DNA of 64,000 nucleotides from Bursaphelenchus xylophilus (Eukaryota; Nematoda; Chromadorea; Rhabditida; Aphelenchoididae), in NCBI GenBank assembly GCA_904066235.2, contig CAJFCV020000005.1:6071501-6135500 (forward strand), given 5' to 3'. The position numbers and the translations under genes were made by a program. The notes below the pieces were generated by a model. That model saw nothing but the letters and a program-made list of their open reading frames with translations, did no database searches and was not told the origin of the DNA. This document shows positions 18,186 through 30,017 of this stretch, one piece after another (the stretch's first letter is position 1; every line of letters starts with the position of its first letter).

Positions 18186-20425
18186 TTATTGGCCGAGTTG
18201 AGTGAAGTGAGACTGGACGTGCTGGAGTTCGAGCTCCCATTTGGACTTCTCTTTCATCTCGAACTTCTTGATCTTCCCGGTTACGGTCATGGGGAATTCG
18301 TGTTTCTCTTTGAAGAGAATGTATTTGGGGATCTTGTAGTGTGCAATCTAGAGTAATGATAACACAATACTTTTTTTATCATGTTTTATTGTTGTGAACA
18401 AAAAAGAATGAAAACTTACTCTTCCCCTGCAGAAGTCGACGATGTCATCAGCCTTCACATTCAGATGCATAGCCTCTCGTTTTACCCTGATCCAAGCACA
18501 AACAGCCTCTCCAAACCGATCATCAGGGACCCCAATAACATGAACCTCATCTACAGCGTGATGTCTCATCAGAAATTGCTCGACTTCTGTAGGATAAACG
18601 TTCTCTCCTCCTCTCACGATCATGTCCTTGGATCGTCCGACAATGGAGACAGCTCCATTTGGATGCATAACCCCAATATCTCCACTGTGATACCATCTGT
18701 CAGCCGTGATACTCGCTCGGGATTGCTCAGTATCTTGCCAATATCCTCTCATTACACTGTGTCCTCTGACTAGAAGTTCTCCACGTTGTCCTCGAGGTGC
18801 ACAAACGCCATTCTCATCGATGATTACGGCTTCCAAATGGTCCATGATGTGCCCAACGTTCTTGATCCGATCCAGAGGAGCGTCTTCTCGGATGCTCATG
18901 AATGAGACCGGACTTGTCTCTGTAGTTCCATAACAAACTTGAAGATCTTTCATTCCCAGCTCGTTCACAAGCCGCTCACACAATGCCACAGGGCATGGAG
19001 CTCCAGCCACAATCCCCGACCTGATGGAAGAGCAGTCAAGGCTCTTGTAATCCTCATGATTCAACATGTCGATGTACATGGTAGGGGTCCCATAACACGC
19101 AGTACATCTCTCTTCAGCGATGGCATGGAGAGCTGCTCCAGCTTCGAAAGACGGAGCTGGGAAAACACAGGTCTGATTGAACATAAGGGCTGCCAGAGAT
19201 CCCATCACACAGCCAAAGCAGTGATACAAGGGGTTGGGGATACAGATGATGGTCCGGGCTTCGTGGTAACCAGCTCGGCGACCCACGAAATATGCGTTGT
19301 TCATGATGTTGTGATGAGTTAGAGTTGCTCCTTTTGGTTTGCCAGTGGTTCCCTGTAATCGACTTATACGAATGAACATGACTGCTTACACTAGTGTATT
19401 GTATGTTGGCGGGATCATCGGGTTGGACATTGCGTTGGGACATTCGGCGACGATCTTCTTCCGTGCCCATTTTTTGGACATCCGAGAATCGCCAGGCGCC
19501 TCTGTACAAATACAGTTTTATCTATGAGGCGTACTCTGCCTACCTGTAGGCTTTATCTTCACCATCAAAAATAATAATATGCTTTAGTTTGGGGAACTCA
19601 TCAGACTGTAGACCGCTTCTGCCCTCGGGCATTCGAGTGAGCTGAGGAATGACTTCGCAGAGAGTTTTGTAATATTGAGACCGTTTAAACGCCGGAGGGG
19701 CGATCAGAGCCTTGATCCCGACCATGTCGATGGCATAGGCCAAGTCCTCAGAGTGATACATGGGGTTCACATTGACAAGGATGAGGCCGGCAAGAGCCGC
19801 CGCGAACTGGGTCACGATCCATTCGTAGTGGTTGGGCGACCAAATCCCCACACGATCTTCTTTATCCAGACCGAGGTGAATCAAACCAAGGGCTAGCTTC
19901 TCGCACTGAAATAATTTTAGATTATACTTGACTTCCGCAACATTCGTATGTCATTTTTAAATAGTTTCTTTAGAGATTATGTCATTATCAATTTAATCCT
20001 TCAAGAAATAAAAAAAAATTGCGAAAGAATTAAGGTTAGGGGGCATTCTATATTTACTTGCAGAAGGGACGGAGATAAGAGGAAACGTTCCTTGATCTGT
20101 TACGTAACCAAAAATAACTACGAAAAGTGCAAAAACAGTTGTACCCAAACTGTAATAGCAATTGTTTTGCCAACTTTTACTTACATCTTCAAGGACTTCT
20201 TCATAAGTTTTCCGGATTCCATCTTTTCTGAAGATTACAAATTCTCTGTCTGGATTCTGCAATAAAGGTATTGTTATTAGAATGGTAATATGAAAAAAAC
20301 AACTTGAATGCTATGTTTACCTCTCTGGCCGCCTTCCGAAGTCGTTCTCCGATGGTATCGTAGATCAGAGGCACCGTCGATGCACCGTGAACGTAACTCA
20401 ACTGTGCCTCTGCTGAAGAAGTCAT
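18186..20425 (-). CDS. ACSF2: ACSF2-type medium-chain acyl-CoA synthetase
   Basis: Forms acyl-CoA from a fatty acid, ATP and CoA. Start ATG at 20425 (MTSSAEAQLSYVHGASTVPL). Core signatures are in order: RVGIWSPNHYEWIV (about 19,840); the AMP-binding P-loop YTS|GTTGKPKGATLTHHN, split by an intron near 19,360; VCYGTTETSPVSF (about 18,900); RWYHSGDIGVMHPNGAVSIV then GRSKDMIVRGGENVYPTEVE (18,590-18,700); and the C-terminal lysine motif HEFPMTVTGKIKKFEMKEK. Ends SHFTQLGQ-stop at 18186. I see neither an obvious mitochondrial presequence nor a peroxisomal C-terminus. Part of this gene is copied as a pseudogene at 23.8-24.1 kb. Confidence 0.93.
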
Positions 20426-22070
20426 GACGACTGAAAGTAAATGATGCTATCACAGCCTTTTATACGCTATGGCCAAATGCGGAGTAATCAAATCCGGTTC
20501 ATAAACCCGTATAAAATGGGGTTAGGTTCATCAAAGGGAATAACATAAGCCTTGATCGATAAAAAATGTTATCCTTGATGAGGAACGATTACAAATAACA
20601 AGACGCGGACACGGCACGATGAACACAAAGAAGTCATGGGAGACGATGACGGGCGGGGTAAGCGCGGAAGATGTACATAACCAAACAATTGTTGAGAAGG
20701 AAATTGCCTGGGTCAAGAGGTTTCCGAGCGCCGAAAACGGGAGACTCCAGAAGAAGAATCAGATAATAACCGAGGTAGAGAAGCGACGAGGTAAAGTAGA
20801 AGGAGACTGGTTGGGCGAGGGCTTATCATCCCCCCATCTCTCACCCCTCCCATAACCTCCGGGCCACAAATCTTCGACGAAAATACCAACGCAAAGAAAG
20901 GGCGACGTGGAATGTCACAAAAAGGGAGGCCATTTAAATAATAACTATGAACTGGATAATGTAACACATTGTCATTAGCATTCTTTATGGTCGTTATCGG
21001 AGACCACGGAAAGATCACAGGATTGCGGTTAATTAATCTACAAGGTAATATGGGCGATTGCGCAACATTATCTCATCCAGTAACCCCGGGATGCCAAAAT
21101 ATAAAAACGGCCTGGAATATCGACATCTCCCGTCATACGAAGAGATTAATCGCGCGGATGGGAATGTAATTGGAGAACCTTCAGAAGCCAGACAATGAGG
21201 AAGATGAATACAAAGGCGAAGGAGGGAACACCTCCAAAACCTCCATGCCGCTTTCGCCTCAGGCATTCGGATCAGCGATCGTAACCGACTAAAACATGTT
21301 TGTCGGCTTTTGTGCGACAAGAGAAATCGTCTACCGCATTTATCAGAGGAAATGATTCATCCGAAGTAACGACATCTTACATTTTAAGGGCACTAGGCGC
21401 AATAAATACGTTTGGATTTAAAACTTTCAATTTAGATGAGTCAGCTCTCGGAACCTGTGTTGGCACTTATAAAAGGACCCCTGCAACCTCCAAAAAAGGA
21501 AATAATTAGATTATAAGGTCAAGGCCCTAAGGGCAAAGAATCGGAAAGAGGTTCGCAATTACTTCCGAACGGGGATCGTAATTAAATTCACCCTGATAAG
21601 ACCGGAACAGAGACTTTGTCCGACTTTTCCGATCAGCTACACCGTGACGCCCCAAGGCCATTTGTCTTCTGGCCATCGCATTCCAGACGTCCGTTTTAAG
21701 GCCGCCCTCTTTTATGGAGCAGAATCCACTCGGATTAATTGGAGTTGACCGCTACGGTAGCTAATTGGCGGCCACTTAGATGTGAATTGCTCTTCCTTTA
21801 CATCAGCAAATGTCATTCCTCTCCCGAATTACATGGACTGGGCCGGTATCACTTTTATAATCAAATTCCGTTCGGGCGGAGTTTTATTTGGTGATAAGCC
21901 GGCCGAAGGGAAAGTTAATGGCGTGATTGGATTGGTTTCACAGTCTTAAGCTCCTTGTTTTTTCTTCGCAACTCTGTTGTCCATTTGCAATATGAATGTA
22001 AAAAATAGGTCAAACTTTTTTCAAGGATCACAAAAATATAATGAGAATTAATAAATCTGAATATAACGAC
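20426..22070. other. Gene-free region upstream of the acyl-CoA synthetase
   Basis: No coding exon series, RNA gene or clear repeat seen. Two TGATAA GATA-type motifs occur on the plus strand (21,594 and 21,892), with more at 22,717 and 23,240. They could act in the synthetase promoter, but such 6-mers are expected by chance at this density. Confidence 0.3.
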
Positions 22071-22304
22071 GGTGCGATTAAAAATTTTCGTCTTGACTGG
22101 CAGAAAGTCCCGATTTCTCGGCGGGAAAGATCTAATGTCAAATTCTTGATCAAATAGCGTAACTTCGCATAGTATTTCGCAAGCTTCTGCTCTCTCCTCA
22201 TGCAGATTTTTTCCTTTTTTTCCTGCTCAGTCTCTTGGCTGGCAGCTCTCCAGCCAGGAAATTGAGACTTTTGCCAGTCAAGACGAAAAATTTTAGATCG
22301 CACC
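22071..22304. mobile_element. 234-bp MITE with about 34-bp inverted ends
   Basis: GGTGCGATTAAAAATTTTCG at the left and the matching complement ending GATCGCACC at the right form long, nearly perfect terminal inverted repeats, including CTTGACTGGCA. The interior has no reading frame. No clear target duplication. Confidence 0.7.
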
Positions 22305-22339
22305 ATCCTTATATTCACAGTTTATTCTCGACATGCTTC

Positions 22340-22620
22340 CGGGCCGAACAAAATTTGAAACGGGCCGGAGTTTCGTCCCATCGGCCGGCTTGGTCAGATC
22401 GGCAAATTAAGCCTACTAGCAAAAAAATTGTAATACTCAAATTGAAATTTTTTTTGTATATGTACTATATGATGGTCAAAGTGATCTAATACACTAGCGG
22501 GAATTAACTGGGCCAGACTTCCATCGCTCCGGGCCGGACCGAAGGAATCTTAGAATGGGGCAGGCCGGTTGGCGATTTATCGGCCCCCGGCCCGGGAGAC
22601 ATGTCTACAGTATTCCCAGG
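22340..22620. repeat. GGGCCGG-family repeat patch
   Basis: GC-rich fragments CGGGCCGGAG (about 22,363), CCGGGCCGGACCG (22,531) and GGCCCCCGGCCCGGGAG (22,583) match the hAT-like family seen at 2.8 kb. Too decayed to delimit. Confidence 0.4.
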
Positions 22621-23590
22621 GAAATTACAACGAAATTGAAAAAAAGTGGAAGAAATGGGGAGATAAATGAAATCCAGAGATTAAGACCCCGTCTTGGAAA
22701 ACAGCGATAGGAATAGTGATAAGCCTTCCAACGGTTGTATCAGTTTTCGGGGAAGGAATCTCGGGAACGCTGACTTCACAAAATTCAGTTCAAAGAACAA
22801 AAAATAATTGGCAGACCCCCATACTAAACTCTCAAAAAGATAGATTAATTTCATGTTACGACAAGATAAAAACAGATCAAGCTCGACGAACGCATCAGTC
22901 ATATTCATCATGATAACCGATTTATTGCGCAATATAAGTAATAAAGGAACGATTTCTCATCTTCGTGCAAGGTCGGATTGAAATGAATTTTGTCTCGATA
23001 CCGTAATTTGTGAAATCTAAAAGGGCATTCGAAAAGCCATAAAAAGACGACTGACATTGCTGGTTATCAGTGAAAACACTGTAAGATTGGAGAGATTGTT
23101 TTTTATTTCTTTTCATGAGGACAGAACGAGGAAACAACAGTCAAAACCCCCTTTCCAGTCAGTTATCTCTATCTGACTCCAGTCTAATGTCAATAAGGCA
23201 GTACTGTAAGTGATTGGCATCTCATTTTACGATTTCTTTTGATAAGACACAGTGTTTTTGCAAAATTATTGCAGAGATTTAGAAGACAACGGTTTATTCA
23301 CTCATAACTGTAAGAATTCGGGAATTGGTAGTAGTAATCGGGGGTATCGAAAGGCCGCAGATATTCACGGAGGACCTAAAAGACGTAATGATTTTTGATA
23401 TATTATCAATATATATACGTAGCTGCAGTATGATTTTTGGTCTTATAGTTAAATTTGTTTACTACTTTCTTCGAAAACTTTCTTTTTCCTATGATTTGGA
23501 AGTAAAATATAACTTCAGACTAGACCCGTGACTAAATTTACAATCTTACTGTCAATCATAACATCTCTTTAATCTTTTTTTCTGACTTAC

Positions 23591-23650
23591 CTGGCCAACA
23601 GTGACCACTTTGATGTTCTTTTTCTGCGTTTCCGTCGCTTTCTCATCCAT
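23591..23650 (-). other. Possible orphan first exon
   Basis: Minus strand: ATG at 23650 opens MDEKATETQKKNIKVVTVGQ and ends at a perfect donor (CAG|GTAAGT) at 23,590. No downstream exon that continues it was found before 22.3 kb. It could be the remnant of a gene, or chance. It is next to the acyl-CoA synthetase pseudogene on the same strand. Confidence 0.25.
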
Positions 23651-23779
23651 TTTTCGACCAATTTCCAAATCAAACTTGGATAAAAATAAAGTTTTCGCAA
23701 CTTATTTTTAAAACTGCATATGTGGAAAAGCTTTGTTGGGGTACCATAATATGTAGGTATTACTCGATAATCTCCCGTA

Positions 23780-24091
23780 CGATAGCAATTGCTTCATGGA
23801 ATTTGAAACGGAATCACCACTTCAGGACCTTCCCAATACCCTAACATTACGCAATTCCCTCTGATCAAAAGTCCTTATTTGTGTCCTCGAGGCAAACAAT
23901 CGCCGTGTTCATTGGCTTTCATTGCCTCAAGATGACCCAAGACTTGAGTCCATTCCTGATCTCATCTGAAGAGACCGGACTTGTCTCTGTAGTTCCATAA
24001 CAAACTTGAAGATCTTTCATTCCCAGCTCGTTGACAAGCCGCTCACACAATGCCACAGGGCATGGGACTCCAGCCACAATCCCCGACCTAA
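23780..24091 (-). pseudogene. Partial acyl-CoA synthetase copy with in-frame stop
   Basis: Minus strand, from an acceptor-like TTTTAG at 24,092: SGIVAGVPCPVALCERLVNE, then LGMKDLQVCYGTTETSPVS, nearly identical to the intact gene at about 18.9-19.0 kb (only a few base changes over about 120 bp). Further along it becomes highly diverged: CLPRGHK-stop-GLLIRGNCVMLGYWEG against the intact RGQRGELLVRGHSVMRGYWQ. The premature stop and missing flanking exons make it a pseudogene. The sharp change in identity within 300 bp suggests gene conversion or two-step origin. Confidence 0.7.
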
Positions 24092-24318
24092 AATAATAAT
24101 ACGCCATCTTTCAGACACACGCTGACACCCTACAATTAATGCTACGTTGACGCTAGACTTCACGTGAGGGAACAGATGCTGGTTTAAATTGGGATTGAAA
24201 GATATTTTAGGTTTAGAATTTAAATCTGAAAGCTCATGTGTTCAGAACGGCCAAGTCTTTCAAATATCGATAAAACTTTACTCGTTAAGGTTAGCATATT
24301 TTACATGACAAGTGTAAT

Positions 24319-27143
24319 TTACTTCTGATTGAGACGTTTGAATCGTTGAGTCAGGTCCTCAAAGTTGAGGTTATCTCCCTCCGACTTCCCCCCTCCTCCT
24401 CCGTTCTTTTTGTCGTCACCAAAATCTGATGGCGGTTCTGGGAAGTCATAGAGGAAATCTGAAAGTTTTAGGTATTATTATTACGACAGGATCACAAACC
24501 TGTGTTGGAATCGTCTGGAGGGGATTCGTAGATGTGCTCCTGGGGCTGATTAGTCGGAGGCTGAGAGGGTTTGGGTGCCATATACTGCAACATAATCATA
24601 CTTTTATATAGAATAAAAAAGGCTTTGCCAGAAGATGACAATAAAATTACACTTACTTCATTCGGCATGTGAGGAGCCACACTGTTCAATTGCGGAGGTG
24701 GAGGAGGTTGAAACTGCGTTGGATGTGGTTGGAACTGATTAGATGGAGGCTGGAAGTTGGGTGGGGGCATATGAGGGACTTGAGAAGTTGGAAGTTGAGG
24801 TGGAGGAGGCTGATAGAATTGCGGGGGAGGAGGCCCTGGATGATTTGGCGACGAATTCGAGGGTGGATTTGGAAGATTCACACGTGGATCAGCCACATTC
24901 CAGCCAATGTTATTATCCTGGAAATGGATAATTACACTGCTCCACGAAATGATAGACGCACCCTGTTTTTAGCGATTATCTTCCTTGTACTAAATGATAT
25001 CGAATAATGTTCAACAGATGAAATGTGGCAAATTAAACGAGAATTCATGTCCCGTAGCGATTTTGGAACATAATTTTGCCTTGACTGAGATATGACATTT
25101 TTAGGCTTTTTTGGGGTCCACAAAATGATAGACGCAATTAAGTAATTTTTTGTTTATTTAAAAGAATTTTGAGTTAACCTGCTCTTATTACACTTCCTCG
25201 TGTTCTCTGTAGTATTAGAAAGGTAATTACATTTATATCCGCCGTACTTCATCGACGCAGCGGCCTTATGAGCCATTTCCGACCTTGTACATGAGGTAAA
25301 TATTCGGTTTGAAAAAAACTGTAGGTGATTCAGTTTTCTTGGGCGAAAAACTAGCTAATACTATCACATTATACGTGTAGATCTCACTGATGAAAAAAAA
25401 ACGGCTTGCTCAAGGATCCCGAGCATTTTCTTGGCATATCATCTTCAACAACTAGCTACCTTAATACTTTTAGACCCCCGAAATACCAAGGCGAATAAAG
25501 AGAATGACAAAATTTAATTTGCAAATTCGAACTGAGCATGCCTGAAAACGTAATGTTTTAATCATCAGCCGTTACAGAATACCTTTGGTCGGTAACGTCG
25601 TTCGACAAAAAAAAGTTCACAAAAATAGGCTTGTTTTTACACGTTTATCTTTAATCAATCATCTGTCAATCATCATGACATTTAAGCAGGCAATAAGTTG
25701 CGGTTTTAGGTTTGTTAACATGCTGAGTTTGATTTTCTGAGCAAAAAATTGACATCGATAGTAATCTTCTGTACTTTTAGAGCCTTTGAAGGTTACTGTA
25801 GAAGGTATACGGTAACTTAATGGTCGATTAAATGACTTCAGCGAATCGGTATTGGTTTATTTTATGTCTTATATTTGCTACTAGTAATCTATGATGGTTT
25901 AAGATGTTTTTTTGGCGAAAGCAAAATCGTTAATCAAATTTTTTTTTCAAACGAATTTTTACCCCATGTACAAGGTCGGAAATGGCTCATAAGGCCACTG
26001 CGTCGATGAAGTACAGCGGATATAAATGTAATTACCTTTCTAATACGACAGAGAACACGAGGAAGTGTAATAACAGCAGGTTGACTCAAAATTCTTTTAA
26101 ATAAACAAAAAATTACTTAATTGCGTCTATCATTTTGTGGACCCCAAAAAAGTCTAAAAATGTCATATCTCAGTCAAGGCAAAATTTTGTTCCAAAATCG
26201 CTACGGGGCATGAATTCTCGTTTAATTTGCCACATTTCATCTGTTGAACATTATTCGATATCATTTAGTACAAGGAAGATAATCGCTAAAAACAGGGTGC
26301 GTCTATCATTTCGTGGAGCAGTGTAGTAGCCGGCTTCATAAAACATATCACGATGTGGACGTCTAACTTACCTCGTTTACAAAGTTGATCAGATTCTGTT
26401 CGGCCTTGGCCAATTCGTCGTCATCTTCTCTCATTACTCGTGGATCAGGAGTAAAATCAACACCAGCACATTTCGCAATCTCGATTAGGTATCTAAAAAC
26501 AGTAAAAATAAAAGTGCGAAACAGTTTGCTTACTTTTCAACAAGAAGTTTGGACGGTGCACCAACGTTGAGCTTAGCCACCAGTTTAGGGGCTACTCTAG
26601 TGGGCTCAGGGAGCTGGTTCATCCTTGCGGCCTCAGCAAACTGTTTACCATACTTTTGAGTTAACTGATCGTTTATTACCTAAAACACAAATTAAGAAAG
26701 GCATTATACATACTTTAAATTCAGTTACTTCATGACAAATCCGCGGAGCTACCCACAACATGCTAGTCACGGCTTCTGCAATACCGTCGTCAATTTCTCT
26801 GAAAAAAATTTACTTTAGAGACCTGTGACTTACTTCATTTGTTGAATTACTCCAAATCTCGCCAACAATAACTCACACAACATTTCGAGGAGTTCATAGG
26901 CTTCAACAACAAAGTCTTCCCTGATGATGGACTCTACTCGGATTCTGGCTCTATCTGCCTTGTCATCTAAGACTCAAATCAAGAAAGTAGAACCAACAAC
27001 TTACTCAAAAGCATATCAGCAATTTCAGTTCGGGCCTTCTGTGCCATCTCCGTCTTCTTCTTTTGGAGTAACTTCAAACGATTAGCGCAAAGTCGGAGGT
27101 TAGTCTTCAGTTTGGCATATTGAGTACCCCACGAAACGGACAT
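24319..27143 (-). CDS. IST1: IST1 homologue, ESCRT-III associated
   Basis: Starts MSVSWGTQYAKLKTNLRLCA, continuing with LKLLQKKKTEMAQKARTEIA and RARIRVESIIREDFVVEAYE, the Vps Ist1 helical bundle that binds CHMP1 in the ESCRT-III system. The domain runs to about YLIEIAKCAGVDFTPDPRVM. A proline- and glutamine-rich linker follows (24,660-24,900). The C-terminus ends NLNFEDLTQRFKRLNQK, a MIT-interacting motif of the kind bound by VPS4 and spastin; a spastin gene lies 5 kb away. One intron (24,918-26,371) is 1,454 bp because it contains a foldback transposon; removing the element and one TA leaves about 63 bp, a normal intron here. Confidence 0.93.
24935..26323. mobile_element. Tc1/mariner-like foldback element with IR/DR ends
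   Basis: The termini CACTGCTCCACGAAATGATA are inverted at both ends and flanked by TA duplications (24,933-24,934 and 26,324-26,325). Arms of about 380 bp are nearly identical in inverted orientation; the central loop is about 620 bp. Each arm carries the motif CCACRAAATGATAGACGCA twice in the same direction (24,942-24,960 and 25,118-25,136; mirrored at 26,298-26,316 and 26,122-26,140). This matches the IR/DR layout of Tc1-like elements with two transposase sites per end. No transposase frame: non-autonomous. Confidence 0.85.
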
Positions 27144-27601
27144 GACAATACTTTTGCAACGGGAAAACTGAAATTTAAAACCCTCTTTCTTTTAACGAAT
27201 ATGAAGTTAGACGCGGGTTTACCAACGATAAGCAACTGCGTTTGAACAACATGACGTCCGACAAAAAAAAGAATTAAGAAATAAATAAATGACTCATCCA
27301 AAAACATCTTTCTAAATCGGAAACGATAAACAACGATTCTCGGGCTTGCTGTGATTATTGGCAGAAAACACGATAACTATCCAACGACAAGGTGAATAAG
27401 ACGACTAAATAATAAATGAACATGAAATGATCGATCATGATAGAATTCTAAAATTCGTTTCATTTTCAAGAGGAGCACTTGGCACATTCTGAAATGTGTC
27501 AAGTCTATTTTTAAAAAATTTTTGTGGATAACGAAATTGGAATTTTGAAAAAAATATGCCCTTCTTCTAACCCAAGTAGCTTAGTTACAGCGTAGATAGA
27601 C
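27144..27601. promoter_or_regulatory. Divergent promoter region IST1 / PGS1
   Basis: 458 bp between divergent starts. A TTACAG acceptor-like site (27,585-27,590) lies 11 bp before the PGS1 ATG and could be a trans-splice site. No other element recognised. Confidence 0.4.
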
Positions 27602-29103
27602 ATGACATGCGATTCATTTGCCTCCAATTTTGATGGAATTGAAGTGGATCCGGAGAATATTCGATTTCTGAAAACACCGGATGAATTTTACAATACTTTG
27701 ATTGTAAGTTTGTCAAGCTCTTTTCATTATTTATTTTAGGATAAAGTTGGTAATGCTCAAAATCGAATATATATGTCCGCATTATATTTAGGGACTGGAG
27801 ATTTAGAGAAAAAGTTGGTAAGCAAGACTGTGAAATATGAAATACGATTTTAGGTAACAAAATTAGAAAGCTGTTTGAATTCAAAAGAAGATATAACAAT
27901 AAAGTTGCTGTTTGACTACTTGCGAGGAACAAGAGGCGGAGAAAAGAGTTCAGCCGGGATTCTTCGGCATCTGGCGGATCGGTTGGAAGTAAGTGTTCTT
28001 TATGCATCAGTGTTATCTTTTTAGGCTTACTTCTTCCATACACCCGATCTTCGGGGGGTTTCCAAGAAGTACTTGCCCGAAAGAGTTAATGAGATTGTTG
28101 GATTACAACATATGAAGTTCTTTATTTTCGATGATTCAATTATAATATCAGGTGCCAACCTCTCTGAAACTTACTTTACCAATAGACAAGATCGATACGT
28201 TGTTATTGAAAATTCTCCCAAATTAGTTGATTTTTTTGTTGCCTTGTTCGATGCTGTGTCGTCTTGTTCTTTCCAGTTGTCTGCAGAGGGAAAACTTGAA
28301 CCGAAGTGTAACTGTCATCCTTTTAAAGGTGAGTATTGCTCTTTGATACAATAAGTGTTTAGGAGACATAAATGAATATCGAGAGCGCTTTTTGTCCAAG
28401 ACAAACGAAGTTTTGACAGTCTTGAAGAAGAAAAAGGTAGAAACGGATACTTTTGTCTTCCCAATCATCCAAATGGGGTCATTTGGCATAAGACAAGAAG
28501 AAGACCTGATAAAAAATATATTTAAGCGTCAAGATGAGGACATAGAAGTAACATTAGCAAGTGGTTACCTTAATCTCTATGATGAATATCAAGATTTAAT
28601 CCTCAGAAACTCTAATTTCCCGGTTGATATTGTTTTTGCGTCCCCTGAGGTGAGAATTATATAATTTTTTAACTGTTTGTGTTTAGGCTAACGGGTTTTA
28701 TCAAGCAGAAGGATTCTCAGGCTATATCCCAGCTCTGTATGTATACATATCTGATCTCCTAAATAAGAAAATCAATGCCTTGGGAAAGAAGATACGGTTG
28801 TTGGAATACCAGAGACCAGGATGGTCATTTCATGCCAAAGGAATCTGGATAAATTGGAAGGATAATTACGTGGCCACTGTCATCGGGTCTTCTAATTACG
28901 GATACCGAAGTACCATACGAGATCTCGAAGCTCAAATTATGATCGTTACCAAGAATGAAGTCTTAAAGCAGAGGATAAATGAAGAAAAGAATATGATGTT
29001 GGAATACACGAGACAGCTGGATAATGTGATTTTAGCCAAGCCAGATCATTATGTGCCATGGTGGGTCAGATATGTGGCCCATGCCTTTAAGAACTTCTTT
29101 TGA
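27602..29103 (+). CDS. PGS1: Phosphatidylglycerophosphate synthase
   Basis: Makes phosphatidylglycerophosphate from CDP-diacylglycerol and glycerol-3-phosphate, the committed step to cardiolipin. Start ATG at 27602 (MTCDSFASNFDGIEVDPENI) with an in-frame stop three codons upstream. Two phospholipase-D type HxK motifs are visible: HMKFFIFDDSIIISGANLSE at about 28,109 and HAKGIWINWK...GSSNYGYRS at about 28,832. Other landmarks are RIYMSALYLGTGDLEK and LASGYLNLYDEYQ. Ends HAFKNFF-stop. At about 430 residues it is shorter than human PGS1 and lacks a clear mitochondrial presequence at this start. First gene of a likely operon with TMEM186. Confidence 0.92.
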
Positions 29104-29188
29104 GAATAAATCAGATTTCTGTTCATTTTGAGTTCTTCTTTATTGTTTTTGATCAATCAGATATTTGTATTGGAGAACACTCTTATTG
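29104..29188 (+). promoter_or_regulatory. Operon junction PGS1 to TMEM186
   Basis: AATAAA at 29,105-29,110 right after the PGS1 stop, then a T-rich stretch and the acceptor TTGATCAATCAG ending at 29,160, 28 bp before the next ATG. The whole gap is 85 bp, typical for a nematode operon with a trans-spliced downstream gene. Confidence 0.55.
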
Positions 29189-30017
29189 ATGTTGAGGATG
29201 CCATTTTTCATGACTTCGGGAGGCCTGTTGGTCCGGGAGTTTGTTAAACGGATAAAACCAGTTCAACGAAATGGGGCCGTCGTCCCCACAAGGGGTTTAT
29301 TCACAACAACCGTCAAAAGAACCCACCGAAGGAGGACTAAGGTAATGTCATCGACCAATCCTTTCAGTCCAGATGAATTACGACAGAGAATTGGCGGATT
29401 CTCGGCTAGAAGGTTGGCGTCGACGAATGCGGAGGGTACCGAGGAATGGTATGATATCTTGTACTTGGCCTTACGTTTCTCTCCAGGATCCCTGTTTATC
29501 GTTACAAAAAGATCTCATTGTGCTTTATGATTGCCAAAGCTAAGCTATATCAGACCATTCTGAGTGTTGGGTTGATCCCTTGGCAAACTTACAAGATGGT
29601 AATGGGTACCTGCACCATGAATGAGTACTTCTCCGTCGTTGGTCTGGCTTTTGTCGCTCCTATTGTGCTGATCGGATTCGCGAATCTCTTCAACAAGATC
29701 ATTGGGGTCGTCTCTTATAACCCGGAGAATGACACCTTCCGTTTTGGTTATCTTTCGTTTTGGGGAACCAGATTGAACAAGATTGTAAGGGCTGATGAAG
29801 TCATCCCTCTTACTGAACATTACTTTACATATGACAACAAGGCAGTACTCAAGCTTACGTTCACTGAGTAAGTTAGTATACAAATATTCCTAATTCATTT
29901 AGCGGCGACTATCTGCTGTTATCAACACGAAATGCAGAGTTACCGGACGAGAAATTGGCCAAATATTTATTCAAAGATTTGAATTATTTTCCTGTTGAAG
30001 ACGGAGAACATAAATAA
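29189..30017 (+). CDS. TMEM186: TMEM186 homologue, mitochondrial membrane protein
   Basis: Chosen start ATG 29189 gives MLRMPFFMTSGGLLVREFVK, basic and hydroxylated, like a mitochondrial presequence (RGLFTTTVKRTHRRR follows). After a 39-bp intron the second exon reads EEWIPVYRYKKI, then YFSVVGLAFVAPIVLIGFAN, a membrane segment, and VSYNPENDTFRFGYLSFWGT. The last short exon ends YFPVEDGEHK-stop. TMEM186 is a complex I assembly factor in mammals. Its place behind PGS1, which feeds cardiolipin synthesis, would join two inner-membrane functions in one transcript. Confidence 0.8.
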
